Assembly: GCA_010279815.1 (NCBI GenBank)
Contig: QEOQ01000226.1
Location: 1,124,361-1,188,360, forward strand
DNA from: Brachionus plicatilis
Taxonomy: Eukaryota; Rotifera; Eurotatoria; Ploima; Brachionidae
Length of the DNA stretch: 64,000 nucleotides
Direction: 5' to 3'
The notes under the pieces were generated by a model that saw only the letters and a program-made list of their open reading frames with translations, was not told the origin of the DNA and did not search any database. Shown here one piece after another: positions 12,895-22,878 of the stretch. Made by a program: the position numbers and the translations under genes. Numbering within the stretch: position 1 is the stretch's first letter; each line of letters opens with the position of its first letter.

Positions 12895-13862
12895 CAGTAC
12901 GTTTCTGAACAAAGTTGACAGTTTTTTGCGCACTGCGCAAGCAGCTCTAGAGCATCGCTTAATCACTTGCTCTAGAGTGCTTAAGCAGCTCTAGAGCGTG
13001 TTCTTGAACATTTATTTTTGTTCTAGCGCAGCTCTAGAGCATGTGCTCAAACGCTGCTTAAGCAACCTAGCGCATCTCTAGAGCGTGTTCTTGAACATTT
13101 ATTTTTGTTCTAGCGCAGCTCTAGAGCATGTGGTCAAACGCTGCTTAAGCCTTATCCGTCGGAAATAGAAAAAATAACGTTGAAGACGATAATCGGTCAT
13201 TTTTGACCCATTTTCTAATTCGTTGTTCAGCTCAGGTGAATAATTAATAAATTTAAATTCTTAAAACTAATTTTTTTAAAATTGATTGAATCAATTATTT
13301 TTAATTGATTTATATAGCAAATTTTTTATTTTAAGAAATTCGTTGATTTGAAAACAATCCTTCAATTATGAAAAATATTTCAAGGATTAAAAGTAAAGCG
13401 GTTTTTTTTAAGATTCTAAAGAAGGGATAAGCAATTTATAATATGAAAACTAATTGTTTGATTTGTTAAAGTAAAAACTATTGTATATTTAGTTCAAATA
13501 AGATTGATCAATTAAAAAAACGATAAAAATAAAAAAAATTTGCTTGGGTCAAAAATTACCCATTTTCGTCTTCAACGTAGTGCTGGGTCACTTTTGACCC
13601 AGTTTTCGACGGGTAAGGGTTAAGCAATCTAGCGCATCTCTAGAGCGTGTTCTTGAACATTTATTTTTGTTCTAGCGCAGCTCTAGAGCATGTGCTCAAA
13701 CGCTGCTTAAGCAACCTAGCGCATCTTTAGAGCGTGTTCATAAACATTTATTTTTGTTCTAGCGCAGCTCTAGAGCATGTGCTCAAGCGCTGCTTAAGCA
13801 ACCTAGCGCAGCTCTTGAGCATTTGCTTAAGCAGGCTGTCAACTTTGTTCAGAAACGTACTG
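12895..13862. mobile_element. Mariner-like MITE with CTCTAGAG subterminal repeat arrays
   Basis: Perfect terminal inverted repeats CAGTACGTTTCTGAACAAAG (continuing TTGACAG) flanked by TA on both sides, the Tc1/mariner target duplication. Inside each end are several copies of a roughly 88-bp unit built from GCTCTAGAGC palindromes (GCAGCTCTAGAGCATGTG, GCATCTCTAGAGCGTG, TTGAACATTTATTTTTGTTC). A piggyBac-like MITE at 13149-13619 interrupts the array. No transposase frame is left. Confidence 0.75.
13149..13619. mobile_element. piggyBac-like MITE nested in the mariner-like element
   Basis: Flanked on both sides by TTAA (13145-13148 and 13620-13623). Ends read CCTTATCCGTCGGAAA on the left and, reverse-complemented, CCCTTACCCGTCGAAAA on the right. 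Each end also carries ACGTTGAAGACGA and a GGGTCA-TTTTTGACCC palindrome. TTAA duplication with CCCTTA ends is typical of piggyBac-type elements. The interior is AT-rich and non-coding. Confidence 0.75.
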
Positions 13863-14735
13863 TATTAAGCTAGAATGATTTTTCCGATGTGTTTTAGATG
13901 TTCGTCAATCCTTTATTAGACATAAATAATTAAAAAGATTTGATTAAAAATTGATTTTTTTACATTTGAGAAATCTTTTAATAACATAAATAATTATTTT
14001 TTAGGAAGCATTTAAATATTATTTTAAAATAAAATTTAATAAAAATTATTTAAGAATCAAGTTCAAAATCATCAGATTTAAATTCGAAATTAAAAAAAAT
14101 TGTAACATATTTAATGTATTTTATTTTTAATTTTTAATTCTAGAGAAAATCTCGGATAAAAATCAAAAATTTGAATTAAATCTGATGAGTAAAATTTATG
14201 CTATTTAGACGGAGAAACATTTTCGCAAAAAGATAAAAAATTATAAAAAAAAATTTATTTTTTTTTAAAAATATATTTGTAAAAAAAAAAATCGTTGATC
14301 ATTTTAAATTTAAAAAAAAAATCGATTTTTTTCTGACAAATAAGAAAATACTTCAATTTAAAATCCTACTCTATCTCAATTTTTTTATTTAGGTATATTA
14401 AAAAATAATGTTTATATTCCTATGTGGATTATGTGAAAAAATTTATAAAATCGAAAATAACTTACTAATAGCGTTTTTATATTTACCAAAATAAATAAAA
14501 TTTAAGACCATTTCACCAAACTAGAACCATGTCGTAAGAAGATAATGAAATTATTATTTGCTTATTAAAGCTCAGACTGTTTTATTCTTTTTCAAGCTTA
14601 AAAAATAAAATTTAATTTCAATTAATTTGTGAACATTACAGATTTCTGGAGGAAAAATTGTTTTTGTAACAAGAAGTTTTCAAAATAGAATTGAACTTTA
14701 GATTTATTTTAATTTTAAACAAGCTTTTTTTTAAG

Positions 14736-14798
14736 TCACAAATTAATACTGATGTTCTCGGACTCGGCGTTCACATCACTTTTTTTCCAACAGGCATG
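14736..14798 (+). CDS. Candidate internal exon, unidentified
   Basis: Strong acceptor (CTTTTTTTTAAG) and donor (CATG|GTAAAA) bound 63 nt of unusually GC-rich sequence. It is open in two frames: phase 0 gives SQINTDVLGLGVHITFFPTG and phase 2 gives a Leu/Phe/Ser-rich peptide. The reverse strand is also open (ACWKKSDVNAESENISIN) but lacks a good acceptor. Strand and frame are therefore uncertain. Confidence 0.3.
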
Positions 14799-15645
14799 GT
14801 AAAAAAAAAATTTACTTGAATTGACTTGAAGCTTGAGATTAATTAAAAATAAAAAAATATTACGAAGGAATTATAAAAGAATTATTATAGAGAATTAAAA
14901 GAGAGATTTTTTAAAATTTAAAATAACTTTAAGGATTTTTATAATAAAATAAATAAATTGTCTTAATTCTTTTTTATTTTACTCATTTGCATATGAAGCT
15001 TGAGTTGATAAATAATAATAATAATTACCCTTAGCTTCATCGATTAAGGCTTAATAAAATGCGCTTTTAAAGAAAATTTTATTTTTATTCAATTTAGGCT
15101 TCATTGAGACAGATAAAATTTTTAATTTTTTTATTGCGAGTAATTTTTCCAATTAACTGGCAATCAAATTAAATAATTAAAAAATTATATTTTTAGGTTG
15201 AAGATTTGGTAAACAGGAAAAAATAAAATCTAAAAACAGAAGAAATTCAAAACAGATTTTTTTTAGTGCCTTTAATTTAAATATCAATTGTTGATCCTTT
15301 GTCTAACATGAATTCTAAACTTGTCAAATAATGTCCATCTTATAAAAAATTCATTGATTAGAGGGTTACATGTTAAAAGATTAGGAAAAAAATTAAAAAA
15401 ATTGAGGTAAAATTTTAGAATTTTTTTTGTAAAAAAAATCAAAAAATAAATTTTTTTTAAGTTTTTTTTAATCTTAATATTTTCGTCGACACAAGTTTCT
15501 ATTTTAAAAAGTTAGTAAAATCAGGTGTATCTTTTCATCAGGCAAAAATAATCTTGTAATGTTTTTTAAGTTATTTAAAGCATAAAGTCTAGGAACATTT
15601 TGTATTTGCTGTTCTTGACCATATTCATTCATTATCATCATTTAC
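14799..15645. other. AT-rich stretch, nothing recognised
   Basis: Homopolymer-rich sequence with an (AATAAT) run near 15010-15030 and no exon or clear transposon end that I can support. Confidence 0.4.
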
Positions 15646-15738
15646 AATTAGAATTGCTGATCTCCTTTTCAGTTAAAATTCCTTGTGGGGCTAAGTTTTC
15701 ATCTATTTTAATAAGCATATTTGTCAAAATCAAGCATA
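15646..15738 (-). CDS. Candidate internal exon, unidentified
   Basis: Acceptor TTCTTTTCTAG and donor ATT|GTAAATG enclose 93 nt: 2 nt, 30 codons, 1 nt. The peptide is CLILTNMLIKIDENLAPQGI then LTEKEISNSN. It pairs in phase with the upstream minus-strand candidate at 15770-15852 if that exon uses the A|GTTTTG donor. Composition is exon-like and the family is not recognised. Confidence 0.35.
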
Positions 15739-15769
15739 CTAGAAAAGAAATACTAGAATAGATCAAAAC

Positions 15770-15852
15770 TAACCCTTTCTAGTAATTCGTCTTTGTGTTT
15801 TGCATTTAATGCAAAAGAAAGTTTTAATATTTTTTCTTGGGTTAAATTTGAG
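15770..15852 (-). CDS. Candidate internal exon, unidentified
   Basis: After a CTGAAATAG acceptor the frame reads SNLTQEKILKLSFALNAKHK then DELLERV. Two donors are possible: AGG|GTTAGT (15774) and A|GTTTTG (15770). Only the second matches the phase of the next candidate exon at 15646-15738. Lys/Glu-rich helix-like sequence, no family recognised. Confidence 0.35.
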
Positions 15853-17695
15853 CTATTTCAGACTTAAAGCGAATAATGGGTCATTTTTGGGCATGCTGAA
15901 GTAAATGATCAATTGTTGTACTCAAGATGATCACATCAAATTAAAACTGTAAAATAAATTTAAATTTTTAAATTCAGGGCTTTTAGGTCTTTCTAAATTA
16001 GGGGAATTTAACATTATTTTTAGTAAGCTTACGTAATCTTATACGTAATCTCAGAAATTTATATAGAAATTTATATGATATAAATTTCTGATTAATTTTA
16101 AAATGAAAATTCAAACAATCTCAAAAACATTTAAAATAAAAAATTTTATTGATTACTAAATTTTTATAATTAATAACTATTTTAAAATAGTATGCCTTTT
16201 ATATCTACCAATCGCTCTGTGATTAAGAAAAGAGAAATTATTAATAAATTATTTGACCAACCACCGCCGTTTTTAATTGTTTATTAATAATTAATAATTT
16301 TTTATAAAGAGCTTGTAATTATTAGTAAATAAAGATATAAATTTAAAAATGTAATCATCATTTAAAATTAAATTTATCTTTTATTTTAGTTTTTTCGCAA
16401 AGAGACTTCTCAGATATATTTAGATCAAAAATAGGCAAAATGAAAATAATTTTACATTTTTACATTAACATTTTATAGATTTTTGTGAAACATTTCAGAA
16501 AAATAAAAATGAAACTTTCATGATTAATTTGAATACTAATATTTTTGTAAAATTTTAAAATTGACAAAAAACGCTAAGTGTCACTTTCTGTTTTTGGCAT
16601 ACTTTGTTCAATCTAAAGGTAAAATTTTCAAAAGTCTGTAAAAAATTACCAATTTAAAAAAGAATCATTTCGATGGTGTGCACTCTGCAATGTTCATTTT
16701 GATATTTTATCTTTTTATTTAACAAAGTATGCTAAATTCAAAAATGTATCTCTGCATTATTTCTTTTAAGAAACAATTTATCTAAGAGTTTTAGTTTTAT
16801 TTGAGATTTGGCAAAATCAATCTGCTTGATATTAAAATATTTGAATACTAATATTTTTGTAAAATTTTAAAATTGACAAAAAACGCTAAGTGGCACTTTA
16901 TATCCTAAATAAATTAATGCCAAAAAGATTAAAATAAAAAGTATCAATTAGGGCAAATTGAAGGTGAAATAATTTTATTTTAGAATTTTACGTTCTGAAA
17001 ATAAATATTAAATTTATTTAAAATTGTAAAGCAATAATTTTTTTTGTATTTTAAAGTTTTTATTAAAATCCATTTAAAAAAATTTAACCTTTTAAAGCTC
17101 AATAAAAAGGGATATTTTAAAATTTTATATATGAAAATAAACTTGACACAACATGGCCAATATTTTTTCTCTATTATTAAAAAAAAAATATTATATTTTA
17201 TATTTTGATTTTTTGATCTTGATCGCAAACTTCAATTTGCCCCAATTTGATTTTTTTTCGACAATTCATTTGATTGATTTTTTAAATACTCAGAATTTCA
17301 ATTTTTAAAAAATTAAATTAAATTGAATAAAAAAGTTAAAATGTAAATAAAACTGAATAAAATGCCTAAAAAATGTAGATTCCCTTTTCAAACATCACAA
17401 ACAGTGGTAAAAAATAGTCTCCAAATTTATGAGGTTGACAACTGCCAAGTCGTGCCATATTAATTTGACCCCCTGTACAGATAGTCAAGAAAATTTCATT
17501 TAAAGCATTTAGATGCTAGATTTTCTAGAAGATTCACTGAATGTGAAAGAATGAGTAAAAATAATCTAATTTAAAGAGACCTTTTAATTAAATATAAAAA
17601 TAGACTGACAATTTAATATACATTAGTTAAACCTTGAGGCAATTTAGAAAAAATGGAACAATTTACCAAGAATCTATAAATTTTAATCTTTTCAG
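15853..17695. other. MITE-rich stretch with a 60-bp direct repeat
   Basis: A segment of about 60 bp ending AAAACGCTAAGTG(T/G)CACTTT occurs at 16528-16587 and again at 16839-16899. Between them is a small element with inverted ends GGCATACTTTGTT and AACAAAGTATGC. 16945-17243 is an inverted copy of the GGCAAATTGAAG hAT-like MITE. 17403-17477 has ends CAGTGG and CCCCCTGTA typical of a small mariner-like repeat. Confidence 0.45.
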
Positions 17696-17815
17696 AACTG
17701 TCTGAGAAATAAAGTAATTTTTCTATCTTCGAGGCAAATCGAGGAACATTCAAACATGAGACATGAAATTGGATTAAAATTGAACGTCATGCAAAAAATA
17801 GATCTTAGGAATTAA
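17696..17815 (+). CDS. Candidate terminal exon, unidentified plus-strand gene
   Basis: A good acceptor (TTTTAATCTTTTCAG) opens a phase-0 frame of 39 codons and TAA at 17813-17815. The peptide begins NCLRNKVIFLSSRQIEEHSN and ends MRHEIGLKLNVMQKIDLRN. The reverse strand is also open, but only the plus strand has matching splice and stop signals. It could be the 3' end of a gene starting at 10494. The product is unknown. Confidence 0.4.
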   Translation, partial: NCLRNKVIFLSSRQIEEHSNMRHEIGLKLNVMQKIDLRN

Positions 17816-18721
17816 AATTATTGACAATTGTATGGATTTATTCTTTGAATAATTCAAAAAAATTATGTTTCTCCGAGTAAAATATTCGATCAGTGTATTT
17901 CACAAAAAAAGAATTTAAAAAGGTGTCTTGAAGTTTTTTAATGGTTACCGGTTAATGGAAAATGAAGCAACAAAATTTTAAATACCTCTTTTGAAGTTGA
18001 TGAATATTTCGGAAAAGAAAATTTTTTTTCAGCAAAGCGTTTAAAAATAAAAAAATTGATTTTTTAATTTGACTCTGATTTTAGGCAATATAAAATTTTA
18101 TTTGTTTTTTTTTTTATTTTTCTTTTGGGATGAGATTCTGATTTAACTTAGGTTTTCAAATTAATTAATAAAAAAAGTTTTTTCAATTTGTTAAGACCTT
18201 TATTTATGTGAAAAAAATAATAATTCAAAGTATTCCTAAAAAATGAAAAAAATTGTGTTTGTTGACAATTTCGAAATACTCAAAATTTCTGAACAACATA
18301 ATTCTCTTTATGTCCCTTTCGCATATCTCAGTATCGATCCATCAAAGCGTTTTTATTCGATTTTTTGTTAGCTTATTTTTATTAATTTAGTTAATTGAAT
18401 TTAATTTACTCAAAGAAAAAATTTAATGAAAGAATCAATCCACTTTTAAATGTTGTTGTTTAATTAATTAAGTTAAAATTAATTCATTTTTGTTTATATG
18501 ATTGACATTATTTCTCAACTGATGAGCCAAATTAATTTAATTATTTTTTTTTGAATGCAAAGAACAAAATTTCAAATCAAATACAACAGTCATGAGAAAG
18601 TAAATGAAAAAAAAGATTTATTATGAAGATACATGTGGTGCGACTGGGCTGAATGGAATTAGATAAGGTGAAAGGAATGAGTAAAAGAATAAACTGAGGG
18701 TTTAGGTTTTATTTGTTTTAC
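17816..18721. other. AT-rich stretch, nothing recognised
   Basis: No exon with splice signals and no clear terminal inverted repeats found. Slightly less AT-rich at 18630-18720 without an open frame I can support. Confidence 0.35.
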
Positions 18722-18758
18722 CACTTTAGGGATTTCTGAAAGAAATCCAAACTACCAT
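18722..18758 (-). CDS. Candidate short internal exon, unidentified
   Basis: Acceptor CGTAACAG and donor AAGTG|GTAAAAC enclose 37 nt reading GSLDFFQKSLK(W). It sits downstream on the same strand of the start-codon exon at 19652-19741, separated from it by the inverted-repeat element at 18989-19636. Too short to be sure. Confidence 0.25.
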
Positions 18759-18988
18759 CTGTTACGATAGCTTTATCGCTTCAAGATTCATAACATCAGC
18801 AAGATTAAAAATAAGCATTTAAAATTCAAGTTAATTTAAAACATAATTTAAATTTTAGCTTGGATTTATCTGACATTTTAAAATATCCAGTTATGTACCT
18901 CTTTATGTGATGGTGCAGCTCTATTTTTTGCCTAACGAAATAATTGACAATCTTATTTGGATATAAAAAAATGGGTTGTACCTATAAC

Positions 18989-19636
18989 CACCACACACTC
19001 AAGTATGACCAACACACATTTAAATCCTGATGAGCACACAACCTTGAAACACACATTTTATTGTGTATTATTAAGGAAAAAAAATTTAGATAAAAACCAC
19101 AAATTTTTTTTTCTTGAGATAAAATACTGAAAAACACACGCTAGGTGTGTGTTGTCTAAAGAAGATTAAAATAAGATATTTAAAGAAGACTTTAAATATT
19201 TTTTTTATAAACTTATTGACATTTTTAAAAGTCTAAATATAAATTTCTCATCAAAATATATAATAACCTCTAGTTATTTAAACATATCGTTTTTAATTTT
19301 CTTTAGACTTATTTTTCTTTTTTTTTTTATTTTATTTATTTTCTATTTTACTTTATCTTATTTAAATTTATTTTAATTTTTTTGTTTTATTCTGAATGAG
19401 CATTAGTTTGGTAAACTAAACAAATAAATAAATATAATAAATATTAAACCAAAAAAAAATTTTTTCGAAAAATTGTATGTTGTTCTTTTATACTGATAGT
19501 GTTGTTCAGTATTTTATCTCAAGAAAAAAAAATTTTTAATTTTTTTTTACTTAATAATACACAATAAAATGTGTGTTTCAAGGTTGTGTGCTCATCAGGA
19601 TTTAAATGTGCGTTGGTCATACTTGAGTGCGTGGTG
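18989..19636. mobile_element. Long inverted-repeat element with a LINE tail inside
   Basis: Left arm begins CACCACACACTCAAGTATGA and the right arm is its reverse complement with a few changes. The arms run for about 165 bp and include TCCTGATGAGCACACAACCT and CACACATTTTATTGTGTATT. The interior 19300-19450 is a LINE 3' tail (TATTCTGAATGAGC...AAATAAATAAATATAATAAAT). No target duplication is certain. It lies next to, and may have split, the candidate exon at 19652-19741. Confidence 0.7.
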
Positions 19637-19651
19637 ACATAATATTCCCTG

Positions 19652-19741
19652 TTTCGGAATGCGATTTTCCACTTTTCCTAATAACAGCTCATGTTCGGAC
19701 TTCTCTATTAAAAGAACCATTTTAGGAGCTTGAATGGACAT
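19652..19741 (-). CDS. Candidate first coding exon, unidentified
   Basis: ATG at 19741-19739 follows an in-frame TAA upstream. The frame reads MSIQAPKMVLLIEKSEHELL then LGKVENRIPKQGIL, which looks clearly protein-like against the surrounding A/T-rich noise. The frame runs into the inverted-repeat element ending at 19636, so the natural donor may have been displaced by that insertion. It could be the 5' end of the minus-strand gene whose terminal exon is at 4401-4582. Family not recognised. Confidence 0.4.
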
Positions 19742-22700
19742 TTTAGTCTCCAAATAGATTTAATTTGTTTCAGAATCATATCAATGGACTCAGCTTTTAT
19801 TTATTTTTTGGATTGAGAAAGAAAAAAAGATACTAAAATAATGGAATTAAAATTACTTTAAATTTGGGTGTTAAATATCTAGAACAGCCTTATGTTTGGA
19901 ACTTTATTCTACTTAATGCTCTGGTGAATAATATTATTAAAGAAAGGGTGTGCCAAATTTTAATTTTAAAAATAATTGATAAAAACACTTTTTTGAATCG
20001 TATGTAGTCCCAGGGATCACTTAAGACTCCACATTTTAAAACTAAATGACTTCTGAACAAGTTGAAGATTTTCTTTTTTGACTCAAAAAATTCTTTTTTC
20101 AGTTTAAGTTAAGTCTCAAATCATGTGATTTAATTTAAATTTTGAGAAAAGTTTTAAGCTTAAAATTTTTTGTTTTCTGAATTTTTGGTGACTCGATTAA
20201 AACCTGCTTCTCAATGATAAAAGATAGCGTTAGAAATGAATGTACTCTGCTAGATTCCTTAATTAAGAGTTTTGAAAATTAAAAAATTAAAAAGAAACTT
20301 AGAAAAAAATAATTTGTAAATAATAACAAAAAATTTTAACTATTGAATAATTAATTAAAAAAATTAAACAATAAAACTATATGCAAAATTAACTTTTAAA
20401 TTGAAGAAAAAAAAAATTTGCTTCAGTTTTTACATATTTTTTTGCGAAAAAAAGAACTTTACAAACCCGCGGGTCTTCTAGTGTTAAAGTAATTTTTATT
20501 TTAATTTTTTTTTAAAAAACTAAGCTTCTAAGTTTTTAGATCATTCTTTTGTCTCAATTTATTTGATAAATTAATACCAAAATAGCAGAAGTAATTTTAA
20601 AATTAAAACATCATTCTTTTCCCTTCAATATTTTCAATTATTCATATTCTAAAATTTAAAAAATTGAAGACCAACAATTTAAGCATAATTCTATTAAAAT
20701 TTTATGTGATTATTTTGCTTCAGTAAATTCAAATTAATAAATATATCCAAAAATTTTCAGCGATTTCAACCAGAGGATTTTTATGTTTAAAATTAATTAA
20801 TGCTGCAAATGAGAAGTATTTCAAATCAAGGTTTTTTATCCAAAAACAAGAATGACAGTTCCAATAATTTAAAGATAAATTTTAATACCTAAAGATAAAC
20901 TCTTTTATTGAAATGATATCTTGAATTGATTATCTATTTCAAGATGCCAAAACGTTCTGTAAATTGTTGCAACTTTTGCATCCTCTGTTCTACCACTTAA
21001 AATTATTCAGTTGGACTTTTAATATGAAATTAATCATTTTCTGAGTTTTGCAGAGTTTTGCAGAATCAGTATATTGGTCTTACAAAGGATGTGTCAATTG
21101 CTTCAATTTACAGAACATGTTTTGGTCAGTCAGAACTTAAGGTTTAGCATTTTTAATATTTTGTTCTTCTTTTTGTAACGAAATTCAAAATGCCTCATAT
21201 CTTTTCGTAAATAAAATATATTTAATTAATTTTATTTGAATTAATTGTAATAACAAGAAGCCAAATAGAAGATTAAATCATCATTTTTGAAAAATTGAAT
21301 AGGTGAATTAGTTAGATAAATTTCATAAATTGGGAGTTGTAAAGTTGATTTCAATCCGATCGTTTCGAAAACATCGAAAACTTGAATAACTTTTTTACTA
21401 TATGGAATAATTTAATTCTTTAAAATGCAGAAAATTGAAGTTTTTTTTGCAAACTTATTTTACTGCATTAAACAAATTTGCTTGAAATAAAGCATTTTAC
21501 AGAACTAAATTATCTCTTTTAGTTTAAAGGTTATTTTAAATTTCGTGAATTGAAGAAATAAACTCTACAGCTCCCAAAAATTGGAAATTTAGAGAATTTA
21601 ACAATAGAAAAGTTGAAAAATTGAATTGTTGATTTGATGAAGTTAAAATAAACTGTTTTGCATGATTAAAATTGATCATAAACCCTGCTATTATAAACTG
21701 TTTTTTTGTTTTTTTGGACCTGCAATTAATTTAAATTAAAAAAAAATTACTGAATTTTTATTTGATTTTAATTTTTAATTTTTAATACTAAAAAATGCCG
21801 GGATATCTTTATGAGACAATTATGCTTTAGATTTTTAATCTATGTCTAATATGTAATTATTTTTGTTTAGAGGCAAATTGAAGTTTGAGATCGTGATCAA
21901 AAGATCATAATATAAAATGTAATATTTTTTTTAAATAATAGAGAAAAAACAATTTTTTTTAATAATTTCTATTTTCATTTCTAAAATTTTAAAAAATCCC
22001 TTTTTATTGAACTTTAATAGGTTTTAATTTTTTGATTGATTTTTAAGATAAAAAAAATTTAATGTTTTAAAATTTATAATTTGTTTCAGTGGAAAAATAA
22101 AATTATTTTAGTTTGAATGTTTTTTATTTATTTCTTAAAATTGATCGAAATATTTAGATTAATTAAATTTTAAAATTTTAAGTGATTTTTTTTATCTTAT
22201 AATTTGATCTGAATATATTGTATACTAAAAAGATATTTAAATATTTTAAAACTACTTAAGAGTATGCTGTGAATGTGGACTCAAATCAGCTAAATAAATT
22301 TTTATATTGGCATGATCGCATCAAAGGCTTCAGGTCCTCTTGAAAAAATTAAAGACTAAATGCTAATATTGGAGATATAAATTTAAATTTTAGATAAAGT
22401 TCATTGAAAAATCGAATTTATTTAAAATTTAATTTAATTAAAAAAAAACAAGACTGGTGAAGAGTCAAAGTATCATTTGAAAATAAAATTTGCTTATCTT
22501 TATTGTGTTCGCTTGATTATTTATTTTCATATGACAAACGAATCAATATTTGCTAAAAGAGGTTTTTTTTCGACGTAAATTGAGAATTTAAAGAATAGCA
22601 TGTAGCAACTAGCATTTGTTTTTGGTCTCACTGAAGGAAATCAATTTCGTGCAGCTTTCCTTTTTTTCTATTTTCATATCCTGGTTTTGTCGTATCTTCG

Positions 22701-22878
22701 GTGTAATTATTTTAGCTAATCGCTTTGGAAAAATTACACAAAAGATTTAGAAATAAATTCTCTTAAATCCTTGTTCTTCACTTATTTTTTCTATCCTGCT
22801 GATCTTTTTGAAAAAATTCTTCAAAATTTTAATCGTGTGTCACGTATTGATTTTTGAAAAAAAAAATCCTAGATTTAA
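19742..22878. other. Intergenic region 5' of the Munc13-family gene
   Basis: No supported exon. 20461-20484 has the end of a TTAA-type repeat (CCCGCGGGTCTTCTAGTGTTAA). 20880-20960 is one end of the CTTGAAG/CTTCAAGATGCC foldback family. 21300-21600 is the second copy of the dispersed repeat at 11660-11930. 21870-22090 is half of the GGCAAATTGAAG hAT-like MITE. The last 250 bases before 22879 contain no TATA-box arrangement I would defend. Confidence 0.4.

Larger units (their letters stand above)
10538..14735. other. Repeat-rich stretch without a recognised gene
   Basis: 11660-11930 is a dispersed repeat with a diverged second copy near 21300-21600 (shared words AGCATTTTACAGAA, AATTATCT-TTTTAG). 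Then come the hAT-like MITE at 12610-12703 and the large mariner-like element with a nested piggyBac-like MITE at 12895-13862 (own entries). The remainder is A/T homopolymer-rich sequence. Confidence 0.45.

Noticed and set aside
16980..17228. 82-codon minus-strand frame
   Set aside because: Lies wholly inside an inverted copy of the GGCAAATTGAAG MITE; the similar frame at 34026-34217 has the same origin.
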